From Sediminicoccus rosea (lineage in GTDB: Bacteria > Pseudomonadota > Alphaproteobacteria > Acetobacterales > Acetobacteraceae), in assembly GCF_033547095.1 (NCBI RefSeq), contig NZ_CP137852.1, positions 2,783,501 to 2,847,500 of the forward strand: a DNA stretch of 64,000 nucleotides, given 5' to 3'. The notes below the pieces were generated by a model. It did not search any database. It was not told the origin of the DNA and saw nothing but the letters and a program-made list of their open reading frames with translations. This document shows, in pieces, positions 7,717 to 16,358 of this stretch. The position numbers were made by a program, and so were the translations under genes. Position 1 is the first letter of the stretch. Each line of letters begins with the position of its first letter.

Positions 7717-8142
7717 ATGGGCAAATCCTCCCGCGACAAGGGCCTGCGCCGCGAGCGCGCCATCGTCGACATCCACGTGAAATGCGGCCTGCGCGCCGAG
7801 CGCGTGCCGCTCTCCGGTGCCGTGCGGTATCGCGGCAATGGCGCCGACGTCGATCTCTACGTGCGCGGCCCAGAGCCGGTGAAGGCCGAGGTCAAGGCGC
7901 GCGGCGAAGGCGATGGCTTCAAGACGCTGGAGCGCTGGCTTGGCGGCAATGACGCGCTGTTCCTCTGGCGTGACCGCGCGACGCCCATGGTGGTGCTGCC
8001 GCTGCACGTCTGGATCGAAATCGCGCGCCGCAGCGTGCGCTGCACGGACCCCGATGCCGATCGCGAGCGCGCCCACCGCGCGCGCCAGGCCGAGGAAGGT
8101 CCGCTGCCGCCGGCCGATGCCATCGCCGGGGCGACGCCGTGA
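7717..8142 (+). CDS. Phage PD-(D/E)XK nuclease-like protein
   Basis: A 141-residue protein. The core RGNGADVDLYVRGPEPVKAEVKAR gives D...ExK spacing typical of the PD-(D/E)XK superfamily (Holliday-junction resolvase or restriction-type fold), followed by FKTLERWLGGNDALFLWRD and VVLPLHVW. The ATG at 7717 is chosen because the protein begins with the basic helix KSSRDKGLRRERAIVDIHV characteristic of these short phage enzymes. It ends with a charged tail. A role in phage recombination or resolution fits the following Sak4/DUF669/exonuclease genes. Activity is not certain. Confidence 0.7.
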   Translation: MGKSSRDKGLRRERAIVDIHVKCGLRAERVPLSGAVRYRGNGADVDLYVRGPEPVKAEVKARGEGDGFKTLERWLGGNDALFLWRDRATPMVVLPLHVWIEIARRSVRCTDPDADRERAHRARQAEEGPLPPADAIAGATP

Positions 8143-8267
8143 GCCCGCGCACCGCCCGCCGCGTGCACGCCATCGGCGAAGCGCTCCGCACCCTGGCCGG
8201 CGGCGCGCTGCTGGCCGGCGGCTTCATCGCGCTCCTTTGGCTGGCCGAGCTGGCGACCATCCCATGA
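8139..8267 (+). CDS. Small single-pass membrane protein
   Basis: A 42-residue ORF too short for usual gene calling. A GTG at 8139 overlaps the previous stop, and its own stop overlaps the next ATG (ATGA at 8264-8267). After a basic N-terminus (PRTARRVHAIGEAL) comes one clear transmembrane segment, TLAGGALLAGGFIALLWLAE. The four-base overlaps on both sides are strong evidence of real translation. The function is unknown. Confidence 0.6.
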   Translation: MSPRTARRVHAIGEALRTLAGGALLAGGFIALLWLAELATIP

Positions 8268-8830
8268 GCGCCACCCCCATGCCGATGCCCGCGCCCGCCC
8301 GGCCGCCTGCATCGCCCATCCAGCCGGGCACCTCCTCGTTGAACGGGACCACCATGACCAACCGAACCACTCTGGCGCAGCTGCGCGAGATGGACGCCGC
8401 GCAGGCCGCCCGCATGCCCGTCGATCATCTGGCGCTCCTGCTGGAAGAGGTCGGGGCGCTGAAGGCCGACGCCAAGCACCTCGCCGACCTGCTGCACGAC
8501 GCGCTGCACGCCCGGTATGGCGCCCCCGCCGCCGCGGCCCGTCGTGCCGAGGGCAAGGACACCGGCCGTGTCCGCATCACGGATGACGCCTTCGAGGTCG
8601 TCGCAGACCTCCCGAAGAAGGCGGCGTGGGACCAGCCGAAGCTGGCCGCGGCGGTCGCCACCATCGTGGCGTGGGGCGAGGACCCCGCGGACTACGTCAC
8701 CACCGAGATCCGCGTGCCCGAAAGCCGCTTCACGGCCTGGCCTCCGCGCATCCGTGCGGTGTTCGAGCCGGCACGCACCGTCGCCACCGGCCGCCCCTCC
8801 TACACCCTCGAACAGAAGGACGCCGCGTGA
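8264..8830 (+). CDS. Conserved phage protein of unknown function
   Basis: A 188-residue protein. The start is ATG 8264, overlapping the small membrane ORF; an internal ATG at 8354 (MTNRTTLAQLREMD) is an alternative, since the first 30 residues are Pro/Ala-rich and weakly conserved-looking. The middle contains a coiled-coil-like helix (VDHLALLLEEVGALKADAKH). The C-terminal half is a compact domain (ITDDAFEVVADLPKKAAWDQ, WGEDPADYVTTEIRVPESRF, WPPRIRAVFEPAR). Similar proteins occur early in alphaproteobacterial prophages next to Sak4-like ATPases. The function is not known. Confidence 0.7.
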   Translation: MSATPMPMPAPARPPASPIQPGTSSLNGTTMTNRTTLAQLREMDAAQAARMPVDHLALLLEEVGALKADAKHLADLLHDALHARYGAPAAAARRAEGKDTGRVRITDDAFEVVADLPKKAAWDQPKLAAAVATIVAWGEDPADYVTTEIRVPESRFTAWPPRIRAVFEPARTVATGRPSYTLEQKDAA

Positions 8831-9018
8831 TGGCGCACGAACTCCGCATCCAGGTCGTCATCCCGCTGCAGGGCGATGCCGTCGCCCGCGCGAAGGACGT
8901 CGCCGCCTTCGAGCCGACGCTCGACAGCTTCACCGAAGTCGTCGCGCGCGCCGGCGGCGACATCAAGGTCGACGTCATCAAGGCCAAGCCCCGCGCCGCG
9001 AAGCAGGAGTCGAACTAA
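8830..9018 (+). CDS. Small phage protein
   Basis: A 62-residue protein, ATG at 8830 overlapping the preceding TGA. It is a single compact alpha/beta pattern: ELRIQVVIPLQGDAVARAKD, FEPTLDSFTEVVARAGG, DIKVDVIKAKPR. Its stop overlaps the start of the Sak4-like ATPase. The strand-helix-strand layout would fit a small accessory protein of the recombination module. No family is recognised. Confidence 0.6.
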   Translation: MAHELRIQVVIPLQGDAVARAKDVAAFEPTLDSFTEVVARAGGDIKVDVIKAKPRAAKQESN

Positions 9019-9809
9019 TGGCGATCTCGCTCGCATCCCTGCGCAGCAGCACCAGCCTCTCACCGCCGCGCCTGCTGCTTTACGGCGTGGCCGGTGTCGG
9101 CAAGACAGAGTTCGCCGCCGCCTCGCCTAGGCCCGTCATCCTGCAGACCGAGGATGGCCTCGGCCGGATCGAGGCGACCACCTTCGGGCTGCTGCGCAGC
9201 TTCGATGAAATCATGGAGGCTTTGGGCGCGCTCTACTCCGAGCCGCACGACTTCCAGACGCTGGTGGTGGACAGCCTCGATTGGCTGGAGCCGCTGGTGT
9301 GGCGGCATACGGCGCAGACGCACAACCAGCCGGACATCGAGTCCTTCGGCTACGGCAAGGGGTATCTCGCCGCGCTGGATACCTGGCGCAGCTTTCTCGA
9401 CGGCGTGAACGCGCTGCGCGACGAGCGCGGCATGGGCGTGATCCTCATCGCCCACGCCGAGATCAAGCGCTTCGACAGCCCCGAGACGGAACCCTACGAC
9501 CGGTACCAGCCCAAGCTGCATCGCAGTGCCTCGGCTCTGGTGCAGGAGCATGTCGATGCCGTGCTCTTCGCGAATTATCGCGTCAGCACGCTGAAGTCGG
9601 ATGTCGGCTTCAACAAGAAGGTGGTCCGCGGCGTCAGCGGCGGTGATCGCCTGCTGCACACCGCCGAGCGGCCGGCCTTCCTCGCGAAGAACCGCTTCGG
9701 TCTGGCCGAGACGCTGCCGCTGTCCTGGCCCGAGCTCGCCGCCGGCATCCCCTTCTACGCGGCGCCGCCCAGCGCCGCCCCCGCCTCCACCACCGAAGCC
9801 CGGAGCTGA
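9018..9809 (+). CDS. Sak4-like phage RecA-family ATPase (AAA_24)
   Basis: A 263-residue P-loop ATPase of the phage nucleotide-binding (AAA_24/Sak4) type. Walker A is GVAGVGKTEFA at about residues 23-33, and the Walker B-like strand is TLVVDSLDWLE at about 77-87. Later comes the conserved GVILIAHAEIKRFDSPETEPYDRY (residues about 140-165), a sensor strand plus loop. Family members are single-strand annealing/RecA-like recombinases and usually sit beside an SSB-like DUF669 protein and a RecB-like exonuclease, exactly as here. It is therefore assigned to phage homologous recombination. Confidence 0.88.
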   Translation: MAISLASLRSSTSLSPPRLLLYGVAGVGKTEFAAASPRPVILQTEDGLGRIEATTFGLLRSFDEIMEALGALYSEPHDFQTLVVDSLDWLEPLVWRHTAQTHNQPDIESFGYGKGYLAALDTWRSFLDGVNALRDERGMGVILIAHAEIKRFDSPETEPYDRYQPKLHRSASALVQEHVDAVLFANYRVSTLKSDVGFNKKVVRGVSGGDRLLHTAERPAFLAKNRFGLAETLPLSWPELAAGIPFYAAPPSAAPASTTEARS

Positions 9810-9812
9810 CCC

Positions 9813-10352
9813 ATGGCATCCCTCAATGGAACCTTTGACGCGACGGAAGTCGCCCCCGCCGTCCCGCTCGAGGTGATGCCGCCCGGCAAATACCTCGCGC
9901 ATCTGATCGAGAGCGAGATGCTGCCGACCAAGGCCGGCGATGGGCAGCTCCTCAAGCTGGTGTTCGAGGTGCTGGAAGGCCCTTCCGTGCGCCGGAAGAT
10001 CTTCGACCAGCTGAACCTGGTGAACCGCAACGAACAGACGGTGGAGATCGCGCAGCGCACGCTGTCGGCCATCTGCCACGCGGTCGGCCAGGTGCATGTC
10101 AGCGACAGCGAGCAGCTGCACTTCAAGCCGCTGATCGTGACGCTGAAGGTCGAGCCGGCCGGCAACGACAAGTACGGCGTCTACCGCGAGGCGCGGAACA
10201 AGGTGGCCGGGTACTCGGCGGCCAATGCCGGCGCGGCCACCGCCACCGCCCCGCGCCCTGCCACCCCGGGGCCCCGCCCGGCCGCCGCGGCACCTCCGCC
10301 CGCTGCGCGCACCGGCGCGGCAGCGACCCCGCCCTGGCGCCGCAATGCCTGA
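9813..10352 (+). CDS. DUF669 single-strand DNA-binding-like phage protein
   Basis: A 179-residue DUF669 protein. The N-terminal 125 residues carry the family pattern (PPGKYLAHLIESEMLPTKAG, LLKLVFEVLEGPSVRRKIFD, NLVNRNEQTVEIAQRTLSAI, DKYGVYREARNKVAGY). The C-terminus is a long Ala/Pro-rich tail ending in WRRNA. The layout of a core fold plus flexible tail resembles phage SSB analogues. It lies directly between the Sak4-like ATPase and the RecB-like nuclease, supporting a role in recombination or replication. Confidence 0.88.
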   Translation: MASLNGTFDATEVAPAVPLEVMPPGKYLAHLIESEMLPTKAGDGQLLKLVFEVLEGPSVRRKIFDQLNLVNRNEQTVEIAQRTLSAICHAVGQVHVSDSEQLHFKPLIVTLKVEPAGNDKYGVYREARNKVAGYSAANAGAATATAPRPATPGPRPAAAAPPPAARTGAAATPPWRRNA

Positions 10353-11511
10353 TCACCAGCCGGCAGGCAGCCCGCCTGCCGGCCTCCCTCCCTCGAACCA
10401 GGATCAGGTCATGGCTGCCCTTCCTCCGCCCGCGTCCCCCACCGTCACCGCCATCTACGCAGCCTATGAGGCGGCAGCGGACAACGGCTATCGCGCACAT
10501 CTCGGCGCCTCGCTGATCGGCACCGAATGCGAGCGGGCCATCTGGTATTCCTTCCGCTGGGCCACGCGTGCGCGCCACACCGGCCGGCTGCTGCGGCTGT
10601 TCGACACCGGCAATCTGGCCGAGGCCCGCTTCGTCGCCGACCTGCGCCGCATCGGCGTGACGGTCCTGGACCTGGATCCCGCATCGGGGCGCCAGTGGAA
10701 CTTGCGCGATGCCTCCGGCCACTTCGGCGGCAGCATGGACGCAGTGGCGATCGGCCTGCCCGAGGCGCCGGCGACCTGGCACGTCTGCGAGTTCAAGACC
10801 CACAGCACCAAGTCCTTCGCCAAGCTGAAGGCCGAGGGCGTCGCCGCCTCCAAGCCGCTGCACTGGGCGCAGATGCAGGCCTACATGCATCTCGCCGGCC
10901 TCGACCGGGCCTTCTACCTGGCGGTCTGCAAGGACACGGACGAGCTCTACCAGGAGCGCATCCGCCACGATGCCGAGGCGGGCCTGCGCATCCTGGCCAA
11001 GGCCGAGCGGATCATTGGCGCGGCCCGGCCCCCGGCCCGCATCAGCCAGGATCCCGCCTGGTGGCAGTGCCGCTTCTGCGACCACCACGCCATCTGCCAT
11101 TCCGGCGCGGCACCGGAGCGGCATTGCCGGTCCTGCCTCCATGCCTCGCCCGCGCAGGGTGGCGACTGGCATTGCGCGCGCCACCACGCCCCTCTCGGCC
11201 GGCGCGATCAGGAGGCAGGCTGCGCGGCGCATCTCTATCTGCCGGATTTCGTGGCCGCCGAGCAGATCGACGCGGGCGAGGACTGGGTCAGCTATCGGCT
11301 GCCGGACGGCACCGAATGGCGTGACGGCGTGCCCGCCGCGGCGCCGCCCGACGTCGTCTCGCACCTCCCGTGCCGCATCTGCCGCGCCACGATCTATCGC
11401 GTGGGGCCCGGCAAGGGGCCGCACATCGCCGAGCTGATCTGCACCGGCTGCGATGTGGGCGGGCGCTGGCTCAGCAAGGTCGACGCCGTGGCGATGGGGG
11501 TGGCGGCATGA
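10345..11511 (+). CDS. RecB/Cas4-like PD-(D/E)XK exonuclease
   Basis: A 388-residue protein. The N-terminal nuclease domain (about 30-220) has YRAHLGASLIGTECERAIWY with the first Cys, a GGSMDAVAIGLP segment supplying the catalytic Asp, and ATWHVCEFKTHSTKSF giving ExK, then HWAQMQAYMHLAGL with the QxxxY motif. A Cys cluster (WWQCRFCDHHAIC) follows. The C-terminus has two more Cys/His-rich segments (HCRSCLHASP, CRICRATIY and ICTGCDVGG). The ATG at 10345 overlaps the DUF669 gene by eight bases; an ATG at 10411 is an alternative. It is likely the exonuclease partner of the Sak4-like annealing ATPase. Confidence 0.85.
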   Translation: MPDHQPAGSPPAGLPPSNQDQVMAALPPPASPTVTAIYAAYEAAADNGYRAHLGASLIGTECERAIWYSFRWATRARHTGRLLRLFDTGNLAEARFVADLRRIGVTVLDLDPASGRQWNLRDASGHFGGSMDAVAIGLPEAPATWHVCEFKTHSTKSFAKLKAEGVAASKPLHWAQMQAYMHLAGLDRAFYLAVCKDTDELYQERIRHDAEAGLRILAKAERIIGAARPPARISQDPAWWQCRFCDHHAICHSGAAPERHCRSCLHASPAQGGDWHCARHHAPLGRRDQEAGCAAHLYLPDFVAAEQIDAGEDWVSYRLPDGTEWRDGVPAAAPPDVVSHLPCRICRATIYRVGPGKGPHIAELICTGCDVGGRWLSKVDAVAMGVAA

Positions 11512-13091
11512 CCCTGTCGCTCCGCCCCTATCAGCGCGCCGCCATCGAGGCGCTCTACGACTACTTCTCGGCCAGCAGCGGCAACCCGCTGGTCGTGATG
11601 CCGACCGGCACCGGCAAGAGCCTTTGCATTGCCGGCTTCACGCGCGAGGCGATCGCCGCCTATGGCGACACCCGCGTGCTGATCCTCACCCACGTGAAGG
11701 AACTGATCCAGCAGAACTTCATGGCGCTGCTGCGCGCCTGGCCCGAGGCGCCGGCCGGCATCTACTCGGCCGGCCTGTCCCGCCGCGACATCCACGCGCA
11801 GATCCTGTTCGCCGGCATCCAGTCCATCCACCGCCACGCGCGGCAGGTGCAGCGCTGTGACCTGGTGCTGATCGATGAGGCGCACCTGCTCGGCCGCGGC
11901 GACAGTGGCATGTACCGCTCCTTCCTGGCGCAGCTGAACGAGATCAACGCGGGCCTGCTGAAGGTCGTGGGCTTCACGGCCACGCCCTACCGGCTCGACA
12001 GCGGCATGCTGCACGAGGGGAAGGATCGGCTCTTCACCGACATCGCATTCCAGGTGCCGGTACTGGAAATGATCCAGCAGGGCTATCTCTGCCCGGTCGT
12101 CCCGAAGCAGACCTCGACGCAGCTCGACGTGGGCGGCGTCGGCACCCGCGGCGGCGAATTCATCGCCAAGGACCTCGAGGCGGCGGTCGATCGCGACGAG
12201 GTCACGCGCGCCGCGGTGGCTGAAATCGTCCAGCACGGCGAGGGCCGCGGCTCCTGGCTGGTGTTCTGCTCGGGCGTGGCGCACGCGCGCCATGTCCGCG
12301 ACGCCATCCGCGAGCATGGCATCTCCGCCGAGACGGTCACCGGCGACACGCCGGGGCCGGAGCGGGACGGCATCCTGGCGGCCTTCAAGGCGGGGCGGCT
12401 GCGGTGCGTCACCAACGCCAATGTCCTGACCACCGGCTTCGATGCGCCGGGGGTGGACCTCATCGCGTTGCTCCGCCCCACGAAGAGCGTGGGCCTCTAC
12501 GTCCAGATGGTCGGCCGCGGCACGCGCCTCGCCGAGGGCAAGGATGACTGCCTCGTGCTGGACTTCGCTGGCAACACGGCGCGGCACGGTCCGATCGACA
12601 CGGTGGATGGCCGGAAGAAGGAACCTGCCGGCGATGGCGAGGCGCCGATCAAGGTGTGCCCCGAGTGCCAGACCATCAACCACGCCAGCGCGCGGCACTG
12701 CATCGAGTGTGATCACGAGTTCCCGCCGCCCGTGGTGAAGGTCGCACCGCAGGCGGCGTCGAACGCGCTGCTCTCGACGCAGATCCAGGCGGCCTGGTGC
12801 GACGTGACCGGCATCACCTATGCGCGCCACGACAAGCCCGGGAAGCCGGCGTCGCTGCGCGTCACCTACGAATGCGGCCTCGCGCGCCACAGCGAATGGG
12901 TGTGCTTCGAGCACACTGGCTTCCCGCGCGACAAGGCGGTGGGCTGGTGGCGGCGCCGCGCCGGCAATCTGCCGCCCCCGGTGACGGTCGATGAGGCGCT
13001 GGCACAGCTCGACCAGCTGCGCCGTCCCATCGCGATCCAGGTGCGGCCGGCCGGCCAGTACACCGAGATCGCCGCCGCGAGGTTCGTGTGA
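11508..13091 (+). CDS. DEAD/DEAH-box superfamily 2 helicase
   Basis: A 527-residue SF2 helicase with ordered motifs: LRPYQRAAIEALYDYF (Q-like), VVMPTGTGKS (I), LILTHVKEL (Ia), VLIDEAHLL (II, DEAH), VVGFTATPYR (III), then the second RecA domain with LVFCSGVAHARHVRDAI, VTNANVLTTGFDAPGVD (V) and MVGRGTRLAEGKD (VI). A zinc-finger-like CPECQTINHASARHCIEC follows at about residues 382-400, then a C-terminal accessory domain. The start overlaps the exonuclease stop (ATGA). It is the replicative or recombination helicase of the phage module. Confidence 0.93.
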   Translation: MTLSLRPYQRAAIEALYDYFSASSGNPLVVMPTGTGKSLCIAGFTREAIAAYGDTRVLILTHVKELIQQNFMALLRAWPEAPAGIYSAGLSRRDIHAQILFAGIQSIHRHARQVQRCDLVLIDEAHLLGRGDSGMYRSFLAQLNEINAGLLKVVGFTATPYRLDSGMLHEGKDRLFTDIAFQVPVLEMIQQGYLCPVVPKQTSTQLDVGGVGTRGGEFIAKDLEAAVDRDEVTRAAVAEIVQHGEGRGSWLVFCSGVAHARHVRDAIREHGISAETVTGDTPGPERDGILAAFKAGRLRCVTNANVLTTGFDAPGVDLIALLRPTKSVGLYVQMVGRGTRLAEGKDDCLVLDFAGNTARHGPIDTVDGRKKEPAGDGEAPIKVCPECQTINHASARHCIECDHEFPPPVVKVAPQAASNALLSTQIQAAWCDVTGITYARHDKPGKPASLRVTYECGLARHSEWVCFEHTGFPRDKAVGWWRRRAGNLPPPVTVDEALAQLDQLRRPIAIQVRPAGQYTEIAAARFV

Positions 13092-13441
13092 GATGCGCAG
13101 CCTGTCGTCTCCGCACCGCGCGCGGCTTTGGCTGGTTCGATCCGCGCGTGCGGACCAGCGAGCCGCTTCCCGCCTGCTCCATGCGCTGCATGAGCGCGCT
13201 CTGCCGGAGGTGGGGCGTGGTTGATCCCGACGAGCACGAGATTGCCGCCATCGCGGCGGCCAGCCCCATGGCGGGCGAGTACCTGGAGAGCATCGGCAAG
13301 ACCGACCTCGCGGTGCTGACCGAGGCTGAGTGGCTGACGCTGCTGGAGGTGATCATCACCGCCTACCAGGACGAGCTTGCGCGCCGGCTGGATCAGGGCC
13401 GGCACTCCGCGCCGCCGCTCGCCGCGGGTGCTTGCCGATGA
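13088..13441 (+). CDS. Cys-rich DUF6511-like phage protein
   Basis: A 117-residue protein starting at a GTG that overlaps the helicase stop. The N-terminus has Cys pairs, CAACRLRTARGFGWFDPR and CSMRCMSALC, likely a zinc site. The C-terminal part is helical (DEHEIAAIAAASPMAGEYLE, LTEAEWLTLLEVIITAYQDE). The pattern matches what I recall as DUF6511, found in alphaproteobacterial prophages between helicase and primase genes; the family number is from memory. The function is unknown, perhaps a DNA-binding accessory. Confidence 0.65.
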   Translation: MRCAACRLRTARGFGWFDPRVRTSEPLPACSMRCMSALCRRWGVVDPDEHEIAAIAAASPMAGEYLESIGKTDLAVLTEAEWLTLLEVIITAYQDELARRLDQGRHSAPPLAAGACR

Positions 13442-13839
13442 GCAGCGTTACCTCTGCCCGAGAGGTGGCGCGCCGGCTCGGCATTTCGCACACCGCGATC
13501 CAGAAGGCTGAACGCGCCGGACGGATCGCGCGTGAGCCAAGTGGCGCCTGGGACATGGAGAAGGTCCGGGCCGGCCTCGCGACCAAGAACGCTCCGGCGC
13601 CGCGCAAGCCGTATCGTCCACGCGCGAAGCAACCGCCCTGGGCCAGGGCTGCGCACCACCTTGGCGACCTCGCATCAGACATTCGTGGCCCCGCGCGCGG
13701 GATCCACGCCGAACTGGAGCGGGCGCGCCAGGCGCTCCAGCGCGCTGCCGAGCAGATTGCGGCGCTCTATCCCGAGATCCTGCGGCTGGAGCGCGCCTGC
13801 GACGCAGCGATCGCCGCACAGGAGCGTGGCAACGAATGA
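13438..13839 (+). CDS. Helix-turn-helix phage protein related to terminase small subunit
   Basis: A 133-residue protein. The N-terminal HTH (AREVARRLGISHTAIQKAER, then AGRIAREPSGAWDMEKVRAG) is nearly the same as that of the terminase small subunit at 22596. The rest differs: a basic linker (APRKPYRPRAKQPPWARAAH) and a C-terminal coiled coil (HAELERARQALQRAAEQIAA). The ATG overlaps the previous stop. The paralogous HTH suggests binding to related phage sites. Its place directly before the primase suggests an origin-binding or replication-control role rather than packaging. This is inference. Confidence 0.7.
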   Translation: MSSVTSAREVARRLGISHTAIQKAERAGRIAREPSGAWDMEKVRAGLATKNAPAPRKPYRPRAKQPPWARAAHHLGDLASDIRGPARGIHAELERARQALQRAAEQIAALYPEILRLERACDAAIAAQERGNE

Positions 13840-16154
13840 CGGATGCTCCCTCCTTCATGGCCGATTACGGCGAGCGCCTGGTCGACAATGGCTATTCCGT
13901 TATCCCCATCATGCCGGGCACGAAGGTGCCAGGGCGCTTCACGGGCGGGGAATGGTCGCCCTATCCCGACTGGGCGCGTCACTGCGACCGGCCGACGAAA
14001 TCCTTCGAGGTGGACATCTGGCGCCGCTGGCCGGGCTGCGGCGTGGGCATCGCGACCGGCGCCGTGGTGGGCATCGACATCGACATCCTGGACGGCGCGC
14101 TGGCCATCCAGATCGCCGAGCTCGCCACGGCGATGCTCGGCGACACCCCCTGCCTGCGCATCGGCCGCGCCCCGAAGCGGCTGCTCGTCTATCGCGCCGC
14201 CACGCCCTTCGCAGGCCGGAAGCGCCACCCCCTCGAGCTGCTGGCGCGCGGCCAGCAATTCGTGGCCTATGCCGTCCACCCCGACACCGGCCGCCCCTAT
14301 GAATGGCCGGAGGACAGCCTGGTGGAGATGCCGCTCTCCCGGCTGTCGGTGGTGGACGAGGCAAGTTGCGCGACGTTCCTGGACGCGGCCTGGCAGCTCG
14401 TGCCGGATGAGGTCCGGGTCAACTCGATCCTGGCGGACGCACCGACCAGCACCTGGCGCGGCCCCAGCGACCCGAAGGGCACGCGGGACGCCATCGCCGC
14501 GGCGCTGGCTTGGCTGCCGAATGACGACCTGCCGGGCAACGAGTGGATCACCGTCGGCGCCGCCATCAAGGCCGCGATCGGCGAGGAGGGGCGCGACCTC
14601 TGGCTCGACTGGTCGCGGCGGTCCGGGAAGTCGGGCCAGTCCGGCCGATCGGACACCCCCGAGCGCCGCTGGGCCTCGCTGCGGCCGCACAGCGTCGGCG
14701 CAGGGAAAATCTACTGGCTGGCCGAGCAGCGCGGCTGGGTACCGGATCCCGCGCTGACGCTGAACGGAACTGCCGCCGAGCAGGCGGCACAGCCGCATCC
14801 CGCGGCGGGCCTGCTGGCGAAGGTCGCGGTCGCGCCGCTGCCGATCGCGCCGCCGCCGAAGCCGTATCGCGTGCCGCCCGAGCTGCTGCAGGTCGATGGC
14901 ACGCTGCGCATGTTCGTGGACTATGCCACGGCCAGCGCCGTCAGCCCGCAGCCGTTTCTCTCGCTCGGTGCCGCCATCTGCCTGGTCGGCGCCATCGCCG
15001 GTCGCCGGTATCGCACGCCCACCGATCTGCGCAGCAACGTCTACGCCATCGGCATCGCCGACAGCGGCGGCGGCAAGGACCATGCCCGGCGTTGCGCCAA
15101 GCGGGCGATCTATGCGGCAGGCCTGGACCGCTACCTCGGTGGTGAGGATCTCGCCTCCTCGGCGGGCCTGCTCACGTCGCTGCAGCGCCATCCGGCCCGC
15201 CTGTTCCAGGTGGACGAATTCGGCCAATTCCTGAAGCTCGTCCTGAATGCGCGCGCGCCGGCCCATAAGGCGGCCATCTGGTCGGAACTCACCAAGCTCT
15301 ACACCTCGGCGGCCGAGCCCTACATCGGCGCCGAATACGCCGACCAGAAGGCGCGGCCGCGCGTCACCATCGAGCAGCCCTGCGCCTGCATCTGGGGCGT
15401 CACCGTCCCGGGCCCGCTGTGGACGGCGCTCGAAGGTGGCGCGCTGGCGGACGGCTCCATCGCGCGCTTCCTGGTCTTCCTGACCGACGACGACTACCCG
15501 GAGCGCAATGAGACTCCGGCGCCGATGGATCCGCCGCCGGCGCTGGTGTCGGCGCTGCAGGGGATCGCCCGCGGCGTGCCCGGCCACAGCCATGGCGGGA
15601 ACATCGCCGACGCCATGGAATCCTCGGCGCCGATCCACGCCTATACCGTGCCGCTGACCGCGGACGCCGAGGCGGCCATGGCTCGCGTGCGGCGCGAAGC
15701 CACCGATCTCCTGCGGTCGCACCGTGGCACCTACGCCACCGCCCTGTTCGGTAGATACGCCGAGAACGCGGCGAAGCTGGCGATGATCGCCGCGGTCAGT
15801 CGTGATCCCGCCCGGCCCATCACCGAGGCCCGCGACGTAACCTGGGCCTCGGCGCTGGTCGAGCACTGCATCGGCACGTTGCTGCGCGAAGCAGAGCGTC
15901 TCGTCGCCGACACGCCCGCGCATTCCCGCATCAAGAAGGTCCTGGAGGTGATCCGCAAGGCCGGCCGGATCAGCCGCAGCGCCTTCGTCCGGAAGACGCA
16001 GTTCCTCTCGAAGGCCGAGCGGGAGGACGCCATCGCCACGCTGCTCGACAGCAAGCAGATCGCGATCGAGGTCACGCAGAACGCGTCAGGCCCCGGCACC
16101 AGCTGGATCATCGCCACCGAACCGCAGGAGGGCTTGAAGAGTGATGCTGCATGA
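13836..16154 (+). CDS. Bifunctional primase-polymerase / helicase-like replication protein
   Basis: A 772-residue protein. Residues about 10-180 form a prim-pol domain (YSVIPIMPGTKVPG, VGIATGAVVGIDIDILDG with the DxD metal site, CLRIGRAPKRLLVYR). A PriCT-like segment follows (about 210-300: AALAWLPNDDLPGNEWITVG). The C-terminal half resembles a DUF3987-type ATPase: IADSGGGKD is a possible Walker A, and RLFQVDEFGQFLKLVL a Walker B-like strand. The gene ends with LKSDAA, within which the first TTGAAGAG repeat of the downstream cluster lies. It is the main replication initiator candidate. Overlap with the HTH gene indicates coupled translation. Confidence 0.85.
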   Translation: MTDAPSFMADYGERLVDNGYSVIPIMPGTKVPGRFTGGEWSPYPDWARHCDRPTKSFEVDIWRRWPGCGVGIATGAVVGIDIDILDGALAIQIAELATAMLGDTPCLRIGRAPKRLLVYRAATPFAGRKRHPLELLARGQQFVAYAVHPDTGRPYEWPEDSLVEMPLSRLSVVDEASCATFLDAAWQLVPDEVRVNSILADAPTSTWRGPSDPKGTRDAIAAALAWLPNDDLPGNEWITVGAAIKAAIGEEGRDLWLDWSRRSGKSGQSGRSDTPERRWASLRPHSVGAGKIYWLAEQRGWVPDPALTLNGTAAEQAAQPHPAAGLLAKVAVAPLPIAPPPKPYRVPPELLQVDGTLRMFVDYATASAVSPQPFLSLGAAICLVGAIAGRRYRTPTDLRSNVYAIGIADSGGGKDHARRCAKRAIYAAGLDRYLGGEDLASSAGLLTSLQRHPARLFQVDEFGQFLKLVLNARAPAHKAAIWSELTKLYTSAAEPYIGAEYADQKARPRVTIEQPCACIWGVTVPGPLWTALEGGALADGSIARFLVFLTDDDYPERNETPAPMDPPPALVSALQGIARGVPGHSHGGNIADAMESSAPIHAYTVPLTADAEAAMARVRREATDLLRSHRGTYATALFGRYAENAAKLAMIAAVSRDPARPITEARDVTWASALVEHCIGTLLREAERLVADTPAHSRIKKVLEVIRKAGRISRSAFVRKTQFLSKAEREDAIATLLDSKQIAIEVTQNASGPGTSWIIATEPQEGLKSDAA

Positions 16155-16335
16155 CGCGCGCAAACCCGCAGAAAACGGGACTCTTCAACAATTCAACTTT
16201 TCACGCGGGCGTATGCAGACGCCCGGGCAGGGGTGCGGGGGAGAGAGACCCTTTGAAGAGTTTGAAGAATTGAATAGTTATATTGATCAGATAGTTAGAC
16301 CCCTCTCACCCCCTCGACTCTTCACCACTCTTCAA
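16134..16335. repeat. TTGAAGAG repeat cluster, candidate replication origin or operator
   Basis: The gap after the primase is unusually AT-rich and carries repeated octamers in both orientations. TTGAAGAG occurs at 16134-16141 and 16253-16260, and the related TTGAAGAATTGAA at 16262-16274. CTCTTCAA occurs at 16181-16188 and 16328-16335, and CTCTTCAC at 16318-16325. An AT-only-like stretch (AATAGTTATATTGATCAGATAG) follows the third copy. Iterons plus an AT-rich unwinding region beside a primase-polymerase gene is the standard look of a phage origin. Operators for a regulator are the alternative. Confidence 0.6.
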
Positions 16336-16358
16336 GGGCACGGTCGGGGGAGGCCGGC

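Noticed and set aside
13767-15923. 718-aa open frame antisense to the primase-polymerase
   Set aside because: It is a GC-driven shadow: low-complexity Arg/Gly/Ala text, no motifs, and the plus strand encodes a clear replication protein.
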